Source of the DNA: Acidimicrobiaceae bacterium
Lineage (GTDB): Bacteria; Actinomycetota; Acidimicrobiia; Acidimicrobiales; Ilumatobacteraceae
Assembly (NCBI GenBank): GCA_016722025.1
Contig: JADKGZ010000007.1
Location: 1-64,000 of the forward strand
Length of the DNA: 64,000 bases
Direction of reading: 5' to 3'
The translations under genes and the position numbers were made by a program. Numbering within the stretch: the stretch's first letter is position 1; each line of letters starts with the position of its first letter. Below, in pieces: positions 8,906-18,294 of this stretch. The notes beneath the pieces are model-generated. The model searched no databases. It had not been told where the DNA came from and was given only the letters and a program-made list of their open reading frames with translations.

Positions 8906-10065
8906 GCGAGTAGCGAGCCGTTCGACCACCGACAGCAAACGAGCCACGTCATCGGGCTCGAGGTAGCGCGAGATGCCGGCACGCACCACACCGCCCGAGT
9001 CCGCCAGGCCGAGCTGACCGACGACTTCGACTGCGTAGTTGTGGCCGTCCCACACGGCGATCCTCTCCGCAGCCATCGCCTGTGAGACCGCTGCGGGGGT
9101 GCGCCCGGCCACGGTGAACGCCGCGGTGGGGGTGCGACCTTCCATCCCGTGCACCCCCACACCGTGACGTGCTCCATTGCCAGCAGCCCGGCGAGCAGTG
9201 GCGCGAACAGGTCGTTCTCTGCCGCCTGGATGCTGCTCATGCCTTCTTCGAGCAGGAACCGCGCAGCAGCCTCCACTCCGGCGATGCCTTCGAAGTTGGG
9301 CATCCCCGTCTCGAACCGGCTCGGCCCCGAATCGTTCGACGGCCGCACCTTGAACACGGGCAGCGCCGCGAGCAGCTCGGGCTGCATCCACAACATGCCC
9401 GAGTGCGGCGCATACCACTTGTACGGAGACGTCACCATGGCATCGCAACCGAGCGCCGTGATGTCGATGGGGTGGTGCGGGGCGAGCGCGACGGCATCGA
9501 CGAACACGCGGGCCCCGGCCGCATGCGCGGCATCGATGATGGGGCGCAGGTCGGGTGCCGTGCCCAGCAGGTTGCTGGCTCCCGGCAACGTGACCCACTT
9601 GGTGCGTTCGTCGATGAGGTCGATGACGTTCTGCGGTGGCAGCGTGCCGGTGAGCGGATCGAACGGTGCCAGCACGTGGTGGGCGCCGGCACCGTCGGCA
9701 GCCAGCCGCCACGGAGTGACGTTGGCGTCGTGATCCATGCGTGTGCCGACGATGCGGTCACCTGGTTGCAGCGTGGCGCCGATCGCGCGCGACAGCGCGA
9801 ACGTGATCGACGTCATGTTGGCGCCGAACGCGATCCCCGCCGGGTCGGCGTTGAACAGGCGCCCCACGGTTGCCCGCGCCCGCTCCATCAGCTCGTCGGC
9901 CTTGAGCGCGGCAGCGAAGTAGCCGCCGCCGCAGCCGTTGGAGCCGTCGGAGAGCCAGTTGGTCATGGCGGTGATCGCGGAATCGACCACTTGCGTACCG
10001 GCCGGCCCGTCGAAACGGGCCCAGCCATCGCGCGCGCCGGGGAAGCGGTGACGGAGGGAACTCAT
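8906..10065 (-). CDS. Class V aminotransferase, cysteine desulfurase-like (one frameshift)
   Basis: A PLP enzyme of the cysteine desulfurase-like group. The cofactor Lys lies in MVTSPYKWYAPHSGML and the family FETGMPNFEGIAG segment follows. The N-terminus starts MSSLRHRFPGARDGWARFDG. The last 80 or so residues (HGMEGRTPTAAFTVAGRTP to the terminal VVERLATR) are in a second frame. The switch is at a run of C at 9154-9158: one more base would restore VWGVHGMEG. A homopolymer error is therefore likely and the enzyme is probably intact. The exact substrate cannot be told; members differ from IscS/SufS and lack nearby Fe-S assembly genes here. Confidence 0.85.
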
Positions 10066-10095
10066 GGTGGGAGACACTGCCACACCGATGAGTTT

Positions 10096-10362
10096 TCAGC
10101 CGCGCTTGGCGGCCTTGGCCAGGCGCTTCGACGTGCGGCCGGTGGGCTCGATGTTGCGTTGGTCGAGGTCGCCGAGCTCGGCACCGTTGACGAACAGCAC
10201 TCGGTAGCGCTGCCAGTTGAACCCGTTCGCGAGGATGACCTTGCCTTCGGTGCCGGTTGGCACGCCCTGCAGTTCGACAGTGCTCACGACCCGGTCGCCG
10301 ATGCGCAGGTCGAGCTGGTCGGCGTGCGGCGTGGCGAGTGCATGCGGCTTCCAGATCGTCAT
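10096..10362 (-). CDS. Small conserved-looking protein of unknown function (88 aa)
   Basis: An 88-residue soluble protein divergent from trigger factor. It has a central beta-rich stretch (DLRIGDRVVSTVELQGVPTG, then GKVILANGFNWQRYRVLFVNG) that looks like a small KOW/SH3-like barrel, and a basic tail (TSKRLAKAAKRG). The start MTIWKPHAL is chosen because longer forms run into the divergent promoter region. No family is recognised. The basic tail could bind nucleic acid; that is inference. Confidence 0.65.
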   Translation of the reverse strand: MTIWKPHALATPHADQLDLRIGDRVVSTVELQGVPTGTEGKVILANGFNWQRYRVLFVNGAELGDLDQRNIEPTGRTSKRLAKAAKRG

Positions 10363-10440
10363 GGGGCCATTCTGCCCGATACGACCAGCCGGTGGGCCAT
10401 TCGGGAGGAATTCGGACGGCCACGGTAGAGTCGTCGGCCT

Positions 10441-11885
10441 GTGAAAAGCACGATCGAACCCGCCGAAGACACCCGCGAAACCGCTCTCTCCGCCGAGGGC
10501 GCAGGCGACGGTGCAGCACCAACTCCTCGCCAGCTGGTGAAGCTGTCCGTCGTCATCGACGAGGCCGAGTTCGACCGCGACATCGACCAGGCGTTCCGCA
10601 AGATCGCCCGCGAGGCCACCTTCCGGGCTTCCGCGCCGGCAAGGTGCCGCGCAAGGTGCTCGAGGCTCGCATCGGCCTCGCTGCCGCTCGCGACGAAGCG
10701 TTGCGTGACGCGGTGCCCGTGTACCTGGCACAGGCCGTGCGCGAGCACGACGTCGACCTCATCGCCACCCCCGAGGTGGAGATCACCGGCGGGGTCGAGG
10801 ATGGCCCGGTGTCGTTCGATGCCGTGTGCGAGGTTCGCCCGGTCGTCACCGTGCCCGGCTACGGCGGCCTGCGCGTCGAGCTGCCCAGCCCGTCGGCCAG
10901 CGAGCAGGAGATCGACGAAGCCGTCGACACCGAGCGTCGCCGCCAGGGTTCACTGGTCGACGCTGCCCGTGCCATCCAAACGGGCGACCACGTCACGCTC
11001 ACGTTGGCCGGCACCCGCGATGGCGAGCCGGTTCCGGGCCTCAACACCGAAGACTGGCTGTACGAAGTCGGCAAGGGTTGGGTCGCGGAAGGGTTCGACG
11101 ATCATCTCGTCGGGGCCGAGGTCGGCGCGCTGCTCACGTTCAGCGCCAACCCGTCGGGCACCACCGAGCCGGCCGACTTCACCGTCACGGTCAGCAGTGT
11201 CCAGCAGCTCGTGCTGCCCGAGGTCACCGACGAGTGGGTCAGCGACAACCTCGGCGAGTTCGACACCGTCGCAGCCTGGCGTGCCTCCATCGCCGAGCGC
11301 ATCGGCGGTCAGAAGCTGACCCAAGCGCGCAACCTGCTGGTGGAACGAACCACGTCGGCACTCGCCGAACTGGTCGACACGCCGGCACCCGACAGCATGG
11401 TCAGCGGCGACCTGCAGTCGCGGGTGCAGAACACCGTGCAGCAGTTCCAGGCGCAGGGCATCAGCATCGATCAGTGGTTGTCGGCCACCGGGCAGTCGGC
11501 CGATTCGTTCATCGAGGCGCTCAAGCAGCAGTCGGTGAAGGCCGTCAAGGTCGACCTCGCACTGCGCGCGGTTGCCGCTGCCGAAGCCATCGAGGTCGAC
11601 GCCGACGACCTGAACGCAGAGTACGCCCGCATCGCGATGCAGGTGCGCCAGAAGGCCAGCGAAGTGCGCAAGGCCTACGAGAAGAACGACGCGGTCACCG
11701 ATCTGTTGGCGCAGATGCGCAAGACGAAGGCGCTCGACTGGTTGCTCGACCACGCGGAGGTGGTCGACGACACCGGCGCGGTGCTCGACACCGAGCTGCT
11801 GCTGGGCAAGAACCACGATCACGATCACGATCACGATCACGATCACGATCACGATCACGATCACGATCACGACAAGGGGCACTGA
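10441..11885 (+). CDS. tig: Trigger factor with His-Asp repeat tail (one frameshift)
   Basis: Ribosome-associated chaperone and peptidyl-prolyl isomerase. The first 60 codons (VKLSVVIDEAEFDRDIDQAF) are read from GTG at 10441. The frame changes at GGG 10624-10626, exactly in the ribosome-docking motif, where one extra G would restore TFRGFRAGKVPRKVLEARIG. The FKBP-type PPIase domain (GDHVTLTLAGTRDGEPVPGL) and the C-terminal arm domain follow. The protein ends in ten His-Asp pairs and KGH. TAGAGT lies nine bases before the GTG, suggesting a leaderless mRNA. clpP starts two bases after the stop, so the two genes are co-transcribed. The frameshift is probably a sequence error because the rest is fully conserved. 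Confidence 0.92.
11814..11873 (+). repeat. CACGAT hexamer repeat encoding (His-Asp)10
   Basis: Nine CACGAT units plus CACGAC, in frame at the 3' end of tig. Being in frame and near-perfect, it is a microsatellite likely to vary in copy number. Confidence 0.9.
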
Positions 11886-11887
11886 AC

Positions 11888-12526
11888 ATGGACAACCGCT
11901 TCCAGATGTCGGGCTACACCATCCCCAGCGTGGTCGAGCAGACCGCCCGCGGCGAGCGCGGCTACGACCTGTACAGCCGGCTGCTGCGCGACAACATCAT
12001 CTGGCTCGACACGCCCATCGATGACAGCTCGGCCAGCCTCACCTGCGCCAAGCTGGTGTACCTCGAGTCGGAGAACCCCGACAAGGACATCAGCATCTAC
12101 ATCAACAGCCCCGGTGGCGACATCACCGCGCTGTTCGCGATCTACGACACGATGCAGTTCATCAAGAACGACGTCGCCACCATCTGCCTCGGCCAGGCCG
12201 CCTCAGCGGCCGCCGTGCTGCTCGCCGCGGGTACCAAGGGCAAGCGCATGGCGCTGCCGCACAGCCGCATCATGCTGCACCAGCCATCGGGCCAGACCGG
12301 CTACGGCCAGGTCACCGATCTGGAGCTGGCAGCCAAGGAAATCCTGCGCATGCGCGACCTGCTGGAAGAGATGTTGGCCCAGCACACGGGCCAGACGCTC
12401 GAGCGCATCCACACCGACACCGACCGCGACTTCGTGATGGAAGCAAATGAGGCCCTCGCGTATGGCATCATCGACGATGTCATCACGTCGCGTGATGTGG
12501 TGGACCGCACCGGTCCCATCCGCTGA
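11888..12526 (+). CDS. clpP: ATP-dependent Clp protease proteolytic subunit
   Basis: Serine protease subunit of 212 residues that forms the Clp barrel and works with ClpX encoded next door. The nucleophilic Ser sits in GQAASAAAVLLAAG and the catalytic His in RIMLHQPSG; the Asp lies in the later DTDRDF region. The QAASAAAVLL form is typical of actinobacterial ClpP2-like proteins. ATG at 11888 follows the tig stop by two bases. Most actinobacteria encode a clpP1-clpP2 pair; only one clpP is present at this locus, so a partner may lie elsewhere. Confidence 0.96.
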   Translation: MDNRFQMSGYTIPSVVEQTARGERGYDLYSRLLRDNIIWLDTPIDDSSASLTCAKLVYLESENPDKDISIYINSPGGDITALFAIYDTMQFIKNDVATICLGQAASAAAVLLAAGTKGKRMALPHSRIMLHQPSGQTGYGQVTDLELAAKEILRMRDLLEEMLAQHTGQTLERIHTDTDRDFVMEANEALAYGIIDDVITSRDVVDRTGPIR

Positions 12527-12596
12527 TCGCTCTGCGACGACACACGTTCAACAGATCGACGCCGAGAGAAGGCGTCGATGAGAAGGGGATGCTGCT

Positions 12597-13786
12597 GTGG
12601 CGAAATTCGGTGACACGGGTGAGCTGCTGAAGTGCTCGTTCTGCGGCAAGTCGCAGAAGCAGGTCAAGAAGCTCATCGCCGGTCCCGGCGTGTACATCTG
12701 CGACGAGTGCATCGACCTCTGCAACGAGATCATCGAGGAAGAGCTCACCGAGACCGGTGAGCTGCACTTCGACCAGTTGCCCACGCCGCGCGAGATCCGC
12801 ACGTTCCTCGACGACTACGTCGTCGGGCAGGACGACGCGAAGAAGATCCTCTCGGTGGCCGTCTACAACCACTACCGCCGCATCCAGTACCAGCAGAACG
12901 CCAGCGTCGGGCGCCGCGACGACGTCGAACTGCAGAAGAGCAACATCCTGCTGCTCGGCCCCACCGGCTGCGGCAAGACGCACCTTGCGCAGACCCTGGC
13001 CCGCCTGCTCAACGTGCCGTTCGCCGTTGCCGACGCGACAGCGCTCACCGAGGCCGGGTACGTGGGCGAAGACGTCGAGAACATCCTGCTCAAGCTCATC
13101 CAGGCCGCCGACTTCGACGTGAAGAAGGCCGAGACGGGCATCATCTACATCGACGAGATCGACAAGATCGCCCGCAAGAGCGAGAACCCGTCGATCACCC
13201 GCGACGTCTCGGGCGAGGGCGTGCAGCAGGCGCTGCTGAAGATCCTCGAGGGCACGGTCGCGTCGGTGCCGCCGCAAGGCGGTCGCAAGCACCCTCACCA
13301 GGAGTTCATCCAGATCGACACCACCAACGTGCTGTTCATCTGCGGCGGCGCCTTCGCAGGGCTCGACACCATCATCGAGAACCGCGTCGGGCAGCGCGGC
13401 ATGGGCTTCAACAGCATCGTGCGCAGCAAGGCCGATCGCGACCCTGGTGCGCTCTTCGCCACCGTGCAGCCCGAAGACCTGCTGAAGTTCGGCATGATCC
13501 CCGAGTTCATCGGTCGCCTCCCGATGATCGGTGCCGGGAAGTCGAACTCGACTTCACCCGCGAGGCGATGGAAGCCATCGCCGATCAGGCGCTGCTGCGC
13601 GGCACCGGCGCGCGTGGGTTGCGAGCCATTCTCGAAGAGGTGCTGTTGAACACGATGTACGAACTGCCCGGCCGCAGTGATGTCGGCAGCGTGGTCATCG
13701 ATGCCGACACCGTGCAGACCAAGGTGAACCCCACGCTGGTCCCGCGCGAGCCCGTCAGCAAGCGACCGCGCCGCCAAGCCAGCTGA
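12597..13786 (+). CDS. clpX: ClpX unfoldase, with internal deletion and frame change
   Basis: AAA+ unfoldase that feeds ClpP. GTG at 12597 follows a GAGAAGGGG ribosome site. The N-terminal zinc-binding domain has CSFCGKS and CDECIDLC; Walker A is GPTGCGKT and Walker B is IIYIDEIDKIA. After EFIGRLP the reading frame goes wrong near 13537 and the conserved C-terminal part (DFTREAMEAIADQALL, then GTGARGLRAILEEVLL) resumes in another frame to a stop at 13786. Compared with known ClpX proteins, about 35 residues (the segment containing EPKNAL..QY) are missing, about 100 bases. Such a protein should not work, so an assembly error or a true mutation must be resolved. Confidence 0.9.
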
Positions 13787-13820
13787 CCCGTGCCCAGCCA
13801 GCCGCGATGACCACTTCCCG

Positions 13821-15113
13821 ATGAGCTACGCCGACGCACTCGCGTACCTGGAGACGCACTCCAACTACGACACCACCGGGCGCATCACCTCCCCGACGCT
13901 CGATCGCATGCGTGCCCTGATGGCAGCGATGGGCGACCCGCAGCTGGCCTACCCCGTCATCCACGTCACCGGCACCAACGGCAAGGGCTCCACCACGCAG
14001 ATGATCACCAGGTTGCTGATGGCGCACGGTCTGTCGGTGGGTACCTACACCAGCCCTCACCTCGAACGCCTCAACGAGCGCATCAGCCGCAACTGCGAGC
14101 CGATCAGCGACGACGAGTTCGCCGAGCAGGTGGCGGCAGTCGCCGATCTGGAGGCGATCACCGGCGTGCACCCCAGCTACTTCGAAGCCGTCAGTGCCGC
14201 CGCGTTCCGTTGGTTCGCCGACGTCGCCATCGATGTGGCTGTGGTCGAGGTGGGTTTGCTCGGGCGCTGGGATGCCACCAACGTGTGCGAGTCGCAGGTG
14301 GCGGTGGTCACCAACATCGGCGTCGATCACACCGAATATGCCGGCCCGACCACCTTGCACATCGCGACGGAGAAGGCCGGCATCGTGAAGCCCGGCAGCG
14401 CGGTGGTGATCGGCGAGACCGACCCCGAGCTGGCGCACGCGTTCATGGCTGCCGGCGGCGCCAGCAACTTCTTGCGTGGCCCAGACTTCGATGTCGACGA
14501 GAACCAGTTGGCGCTGGGTGGCCGGATGGTCGACCTGCGCACACCCACCACGGTCTACCCCGATGTGTTCGTGCCGCTGCACGGTCGCCACCAGGGCGAC
14601 AACGCAGCGGTCGCGCTCACCGCGGTGGAGGCGTTCTTCGCCTCACCCGTGCCCGGCGAACTGGTTGCGGAGGGCTTCGCGCAGGTCGTGATGCCCGGCC
14701 GCTTCGAGGTCGTCGGTCACCAGCCGTTGGTCATCATCGACGGCGCGCACAACCCGGCCGGCGCCGACACGTGCGCGTCGGTGTTCTTCGACGACTTCGA
14801 TCCTGCCGGCCGGCGCCTGCTCGTCGTCGGCTGCCTGCAAGGTCGCGATCCACGCGAGATGCTGTCGGCGCTGCGCGCCGACGAGTTCGATGTGGTGCTC
14901 ACCTGCACCGCTCCCTCGGCGCGCGGCATGCCCGCGACCGAGCTCACGTCAGCCGCACGTTCGATGGGTTGCGAGCAGGTGCTCGAACACGCCACCATCG
15001 AGCAGGCGATCGATCGAGCCCTCGCATTGGCCGAGAGCGATGATGCCGTGCTGATCACGGGCTCGCTCTACGTCGTGGGTGGCGCCCGCCCCTACCTCCG
15101 CAAAGTCCTCTGA
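13821..15113 (+). CDS. folC: Folylpolyglutamate / dihydrofolate synthase
   Basis: Mur-ligase-type enzyme of 430 residues that adds glutamate to folates using ATP, and in bacteria often also makes dihydrofolate. The P-loop is VTGTNGKGSTT near residue 50; the family segments TSPHLERLNERI and DGAHNPAGA are present, as is EKAGIVKPG. It starts 34 bases after the clpX end and is followed by ndk. The gene is intact. Chain length and motif order fit FolC rather than MurC-F. Confidence 0.95.
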   Translation: MSYADALAYLETHSNYDTTGRITSPTLDRMRALMAAMGDPQLAYPVIHVTGTNGKGSTTQMITRLLMAHGLSVGTYTSPHLERLNERISRNCEPISDDEFAEQVAAVADLEAITGVHPSYFEAVSAAAFRWFADVAIDVAVVEVGLLGRWDATNVCESQVAVVTNIGVDHTEYAGPTTLHIATEKAGIVKPGSAVVIGETDPELAHAFMAAGGASNFLRGPDFDVDENQLALGGRMVDLRTPTTVYPDVFVPLHGRHQGDNAAVALTAVEAFFASPVPGELVAEGFAQVVMPGRFEVVGHQPLVIIDGAHNPAGADTCASVFFDDFDPAGRRLLVVGCLQGRDPREMLSALRADEFDVVLTCTAPSARGMPATELTSAARSMGCEQVLEHATIEQAIDRALALAESDDAVLITGSLYVVGGARPYLRKVL

Positions 15114-15136
15114 CCCGCCTCTACGTAAAGCGGGGG
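15114..15136 (+). terminator. Possible weak hairpin after folC
   Basis: CCCGC at 15114-15118 pairs with GCGGG at 15130-15134 around a loop containing TACGTAAAG. There is no T-tract. It lies just before the -10-like hexamer of ndk. Confidence 0.3.
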
Positions 15137-15158
15137 AGGGTCGGTAGTGTTGGGGGCC

Positions 15159-15569
15159 ATGTCTGATCGCACTCTCGTTCTCCTCAAGCCCGATGCCGTC
15201 GAGCGTGGCCTCGTCGGCCAGATCCTCGGTCGCTTCGAGGCCAAGAACCTCAAGGTCGTTGCGCTCGATCTGCGCACGCTCGACGCCGACACGCTCGCTC
15301 GCCACTACGAGGAGCACGTGGGCAAAGGCTTCTACGCCGATCTCGTCGAGTTCATGAGCCGCGGCCCGGTCGTGGCGCTGGTCGTGGAAGGCCCGGAAGA
15401 CACGTGGGAGGTGGTCCGCGGCCTGATGGGCGCGACCAATCCGCGCAAGGCCGCGCCGGGCACCATCCGTGGCGATCTGGGCATCCTGTTCACCGAGAAC
15501 CTGGTGCATGGCAGCGATTCCCTGGCCTCCGCCGCACGCGAAATCGGCATATTCTTCCCGAATCTGTAA
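15159..15569 (+). CDS. ndk: Nucleoside diphosphate kinase
   Basis: A 136-residue enzyme that moves the gamma phosphate of ATP onto NDPs by a phospho-His intermediate. It begins MSDRTLVLLKPDAVERGLVG and holds the active His in ENLVHGSDS near residue 117; GATNPRKAAPGTIRGD is the family nucleotide segment. The length is exactly typical. ATG at 15159 is chosen over an upstream in-frame start because the known family begins here and TAGTGT sits eight bases before it. The gene is intact. Confidence 0.96.
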   Translation: MSDRTLVLLKPDAVERGLVGQILGRFEAKNLKVVALDLRTLDADTLARHYEEHVGKGFYADLVEFMSRGPVVALVVEGPEDTWEVVRGLMGATNPRKAAPGTIRGDLGILFTENLVHGSDSLASAAREIGIFFPNL

Positions 15570-15627
15570 CAAACCGCGTAGCAGCTAGACTGCGGGCGTT
15601 ACGCCGGCGAACAGAAGGAGGATGGTG

Positions 15628-16662
15628 ATGGCGAGAAGCAATCCGCTCGCGCTCGGTCGTGATCTCGCCATCGACCTGGGCACGGCGAACACACTCATCT
15701 ACGCCCGCGGGCAGGGTGTGGTGCTCAACGAACCGTCGGTGGTCGCGATCGACATCACCGACGGCCGTCCGGTCGCGGTGGGCATCGAAGCCAAGCGCAT
15801 GATGGGCCGCACCCCCGGCCGCATCAAGACCATCCGGCCACTGAAGGACGGCGTCATCGCCGACTTCGAGGTGTGCGAGAAGATGCTCCGCTTCTTCATC
15901 CAGAAGGTGCACGCCAGCCGGTGGAGCAAGCCGCGCATGGTCATCTGCGTGCCATCCGGCATCACCGGTGTCGAGCAGCGCGCGGTGCAAGACGCGGCCG
16001 AGTACGCGGGCGCCCGCAAGCCGGTGCACATCATCGAAGAACCGATGGCCGCCGCCATCGGTGCCGACATGCCCATCCACGAGCCCAGCGGCAACATGAT
16101 CGTCGACATCGGCGGTGGCACCACCGAGGTGGCGGTCATCTCGCTCGGCGGCATCGTCACCGCCCAGTCGGTGCGGGTCGCGGGCGACGAGCTCGACGAC
16201 GCCGTGATGCAGTGGGTGAAGAAGGAATTCTCACTCGCCATCGGCGACCGCACCGCCGAGGAGATCAAGATCCACATGGGTTCTGCGTGGCCGCTCGACG
16301 AGGAGCTCACCGCCGACATCCGCGGGCGCGACCTCATCAGCGGTCTGCCGCGCACCATTCCGATGACCACCGAGCAAGTGCGTGAAGCCCTTGCCGAGCC
16401 GGTCTCGGCAATCGTCGACGCAGTGAAGACCACGCTCGACCGCACCCCACCCGAGCTCGCCGCCGACATCATGGAGCAAGGCATCATGATCACCGGTGGT
16501 GGGGCCTTGCTGGCCGGGCTCGACCGGCGGCTGTCGCACGAGACGGGCATGCCCATCAACATCGCCCACAACCCGCTGTTCAGCGTCGTCATCGGCTCCG
16601 GCCGAGCGTTGGAGAACATCGATGCGATGCGAGGGCTGATGTCGCTCGGTGGCGACGATTAG
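15628..16662 (+). CDS. mreB: Rod-shape determining actin homologue MreB
   Basis: Bacterial actin of 344 residues that forms membrane-associated filaments guiding lateral wall synthesis. The actin-fold nucleotide motifs are present: DLGTANTLIYARG near the N-terminus, DIGGGTTEVAVISLGGIV in the middle and TGGGALLAGLDRRL near the end. The ATG at 15628 has AAGGAGG six bases upstream; the ATG at 15622 would be too close to it. It is first of an mreB-mreC-mreD-PBP2-rodA cluster, implying a rod-shaped cell or at least elongasome growth. Confidence 0.97.
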   Translation: MARSNPLALGRDLAIDLGTANTLIYARGQGVVLNEPSVVAIDITDGRPVAVGIEAKRMMGRTPGRIKTIRPLKDGVIADFEVCEKMLRFFIQKVHASRWSKPRMVICVPSGITGVEQRAVQDAAEYAGARKPVHIIEEPMAAAIGADMPIHEPSGNMIVDIGGGTTEVAVISLGGIVTAQSVRVAGDELDDAVMQWVKKEFSLAIGDRTAEEIKIHMGSAWPLDEELTADIRGRDLISGLPRTIPMTTEQVREALAEPVSAIVDAVKTTLDRTPPELAADIMEQGIMITGGGALLAGLDRRLSHETGMPINIAHNPLFSVVIGSGRALENIDAMRGLMSLGGDD

Positions 16663-16680
16663 CCGCTCGGCGGTCCCAAC

Positions 16681-17694
16681 ATGTTCTCAGCCCTGAGCCG
16701 TCGTCGTGTCATAGCCCTGGTCGTGCTGACCTGCCTGCTGTTCATCACGCTCGACAAGCACGGCAACCCGGTGATCGACAGAGTGCGTGGAGTGCTGGCC
16801 ACCGTGCTGCAACCGATCGACACATCGTTGAAGGCCATCGCCCTGCCCATCGAGCGCACTTGGTACGGCATCACCAACTACGACGATCTGGAGCGTGAGA
16901 ACGAAGCGCTGCGCGACCAGATCGAGCACCAGAAGGGCAACGACGTGGAGGCCCGCTCGGCGGTGCTGGAGTACCGGTTGCTGTTGAAGGTGCTGCAGCT
17001 CACCTCCAAGTTCAACTACCCCACGGTGGAAGCGCAGGTGATCGGCGAGTCACCCGGCAACTTCCAGAACACCATCGAGATCAACGTGGGCTCCGTCGAC
17101 GGCATCCGCCAGGGAATGCCGGTCACGAACGGTGCCGGTCTCATCGGTCGTATCACGCGGGTCTATCCCACGCACAGCCTCGTGCGGCTCATCACCGACC
17201 CGGCGTACTCGGTGCCGGCGCAGGTGCTCTCCTCCAGCGACGACGCCGACAGCGGTGGGCGGGTACCAGGGGTACCCGTGGCAGGCACGACCACGACCAC
17301 CACCACCACCTCACCGGGTACCACCACCACCGCCCCGTCGGCGGCCGGCGGCACCACCACGACCACCGCAGCCACCACCACCACCTCGGCATTGGCGGTG
17401 GTGCGCGAGACGGGCTTGCTGCAGGGCCAGGGCGGCAACAAGCCGTTGCTGCTGCGCTTCGTGGACAGCAGCTCGTCGCTCACCAACGTGAAGGTGGGGG
17501 CCATCGTCGACACCGCCGGCGGCATCCGCGGTCTTGCGCCGCAGGGCATTCCCATCGGTGTCATCACCCGCATCGTGGCGCAGTCGGCCGACAGCAGCGA
17601 GATCGTCGAGGTCACTCCCAATGCCAGCCTGCAGCAGCTCAACTTCGTCGCCGTGGTGCTCTACGTCCCCACCGACGACGCGGTAGGGCCCTGA
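16681..17694 (+). CDS. mreC: Rod-shape determining protein MreC with Thr-rich insert
   Basis: Single-pass membrane protein of 337 residues that activates PBP2/RodA. It has an N-terminal TM segment (VIALVVLTCLLFITL), a coiled coil (DLERENEALRDQIEHQ) and two beta domains beginning around AQVIGESPGNFQNTIEINVG. Between the two beta halves is a threonine-rich stretch (about residues 201-239) with runs of T, A, S, G and P. Such a flexible linker is unusual inside the MreC fold. The gene follows mreB by 18 bases and precedes mreD by 3. Confidence 0.93.
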   Translation: MFSALSRRRVIALVVLTCLLFITLDKHGNPVIDRVRGVLATVLQPIDTSLKAIALPIERTWYGITNYDDLERENEALRDQIEHQKGNDVEARSAVLEYRLLLKVLQLTSKFNYPTVEAQVIGESPGNFQNTIEINVGSVDGIRQGMPVTNGAGLIGRITRVYPTHSLVRLITDPAYSVPAQVLSSSDDADSGGRVPGVPVAGTTTTTTTTSPGTTTTAPSAAGGTTTTTAATTTTSALAVVRETGLLQGQGGNKPLLLRFVDSSSSLTNVKVGAIVDTAGGIRGLAPQGIPIGVITRIVAQSADSSEIVEVTPNASLQQLNFVAVVLYVPTDDAVGP

Positions 17695-17697
17695 GCC

Positions 17698-18222
17698 GTG
17701 CGCGGCATCTTCGTCGCCCCGCTCCTTCGAATCCTGCCCGTCGGCCTGCTGGCCCTGTCGCTGCAGCGAGTGGTCTTTGCGAACCACCCCATCCACGACG
17801 TCCGGCTGCAGCTGGTGCTCGCGCTGGTCGTCGCTGCCGGTGCCGGCGGCGGGGCCGATCGGGGGGCCGTCGCAGGTTTCGTTCTCGGCTTGCTCTCCGA
17901 CGCCAGTGGCGACACGCCGTTGGGTGTGCTGGCGTTGGCCTTCGGCGTGGGCGGCATGACGGCCGGTTACCTTCATCGCTTCACACCCGACCCGCAGTGG
18001 TGGCTGGCGGCCATGTTCGCCACCGCCGGTGCTGCGGTGGGGGAGATGGCGATTCCGTTGGTGAAGGCGATCACTGGCGACAGCGGCTGGCTCAACTCGG
18101 ACTTGCTGATCACGGTGCCCATCGTCGCGGTGTCGTCGGGCCTGATGTGCCCGCTGCTGATGCCCGTCGGTCGCTGGATGATGGGCGTGAAGCGCAAGAA
18201 GTGGAAGGCGATGGCGGAATGA
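17698..18222 (+). CDS. mreD: Rod-shape determining protein MreD
   Basis: Integral membrane protein of 174 residues with a GTG start three bases after mreC. It consists mostly of hydrophobic helices (for example LQLVLALVVAAGAGGGADRG and FATAGAAVGEMAIPLV) with a short basic tail (GVKRKKWKAMAE). Sequence conservation of MreD is low, so the call rests on position between mreC and PBP2, size and topology, plus the G-rich loop before VAGFVLGLLSDA, which is characteristic of MreD. Confidence 0.9.
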   Translation: MRGIFVAPLLRILPVGLLALSLQRVVFANHPIHDVRLQLVLALVVAAGAGGGADRGAVAGFVLGLLSDASGDTPLGVLALAFGVGGMTAGYLHRFTPDPQWWLAAMFATAGAAVGEMAIPLVKAITGDSGWLNSDLLITVPIVAVSSGLMCPLLMPVGRWMMGVKRKKWKAMAE

Positions 18223-18294
18223 GCAGCCGTTGCCCCGACTCTCGTGATGCCCGGGCGCGGCCCATTCGGTCGCTGAACGAACAAGAATGTCGCA

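Noticed and set aside
11814..11873. CRISPR or other repeat array
   Set aside because: A 6-base in-frame repeat with no spacers; it encodes the His-Asp tail of trigger factor. No CRISPR array was seen anywhere in the window.
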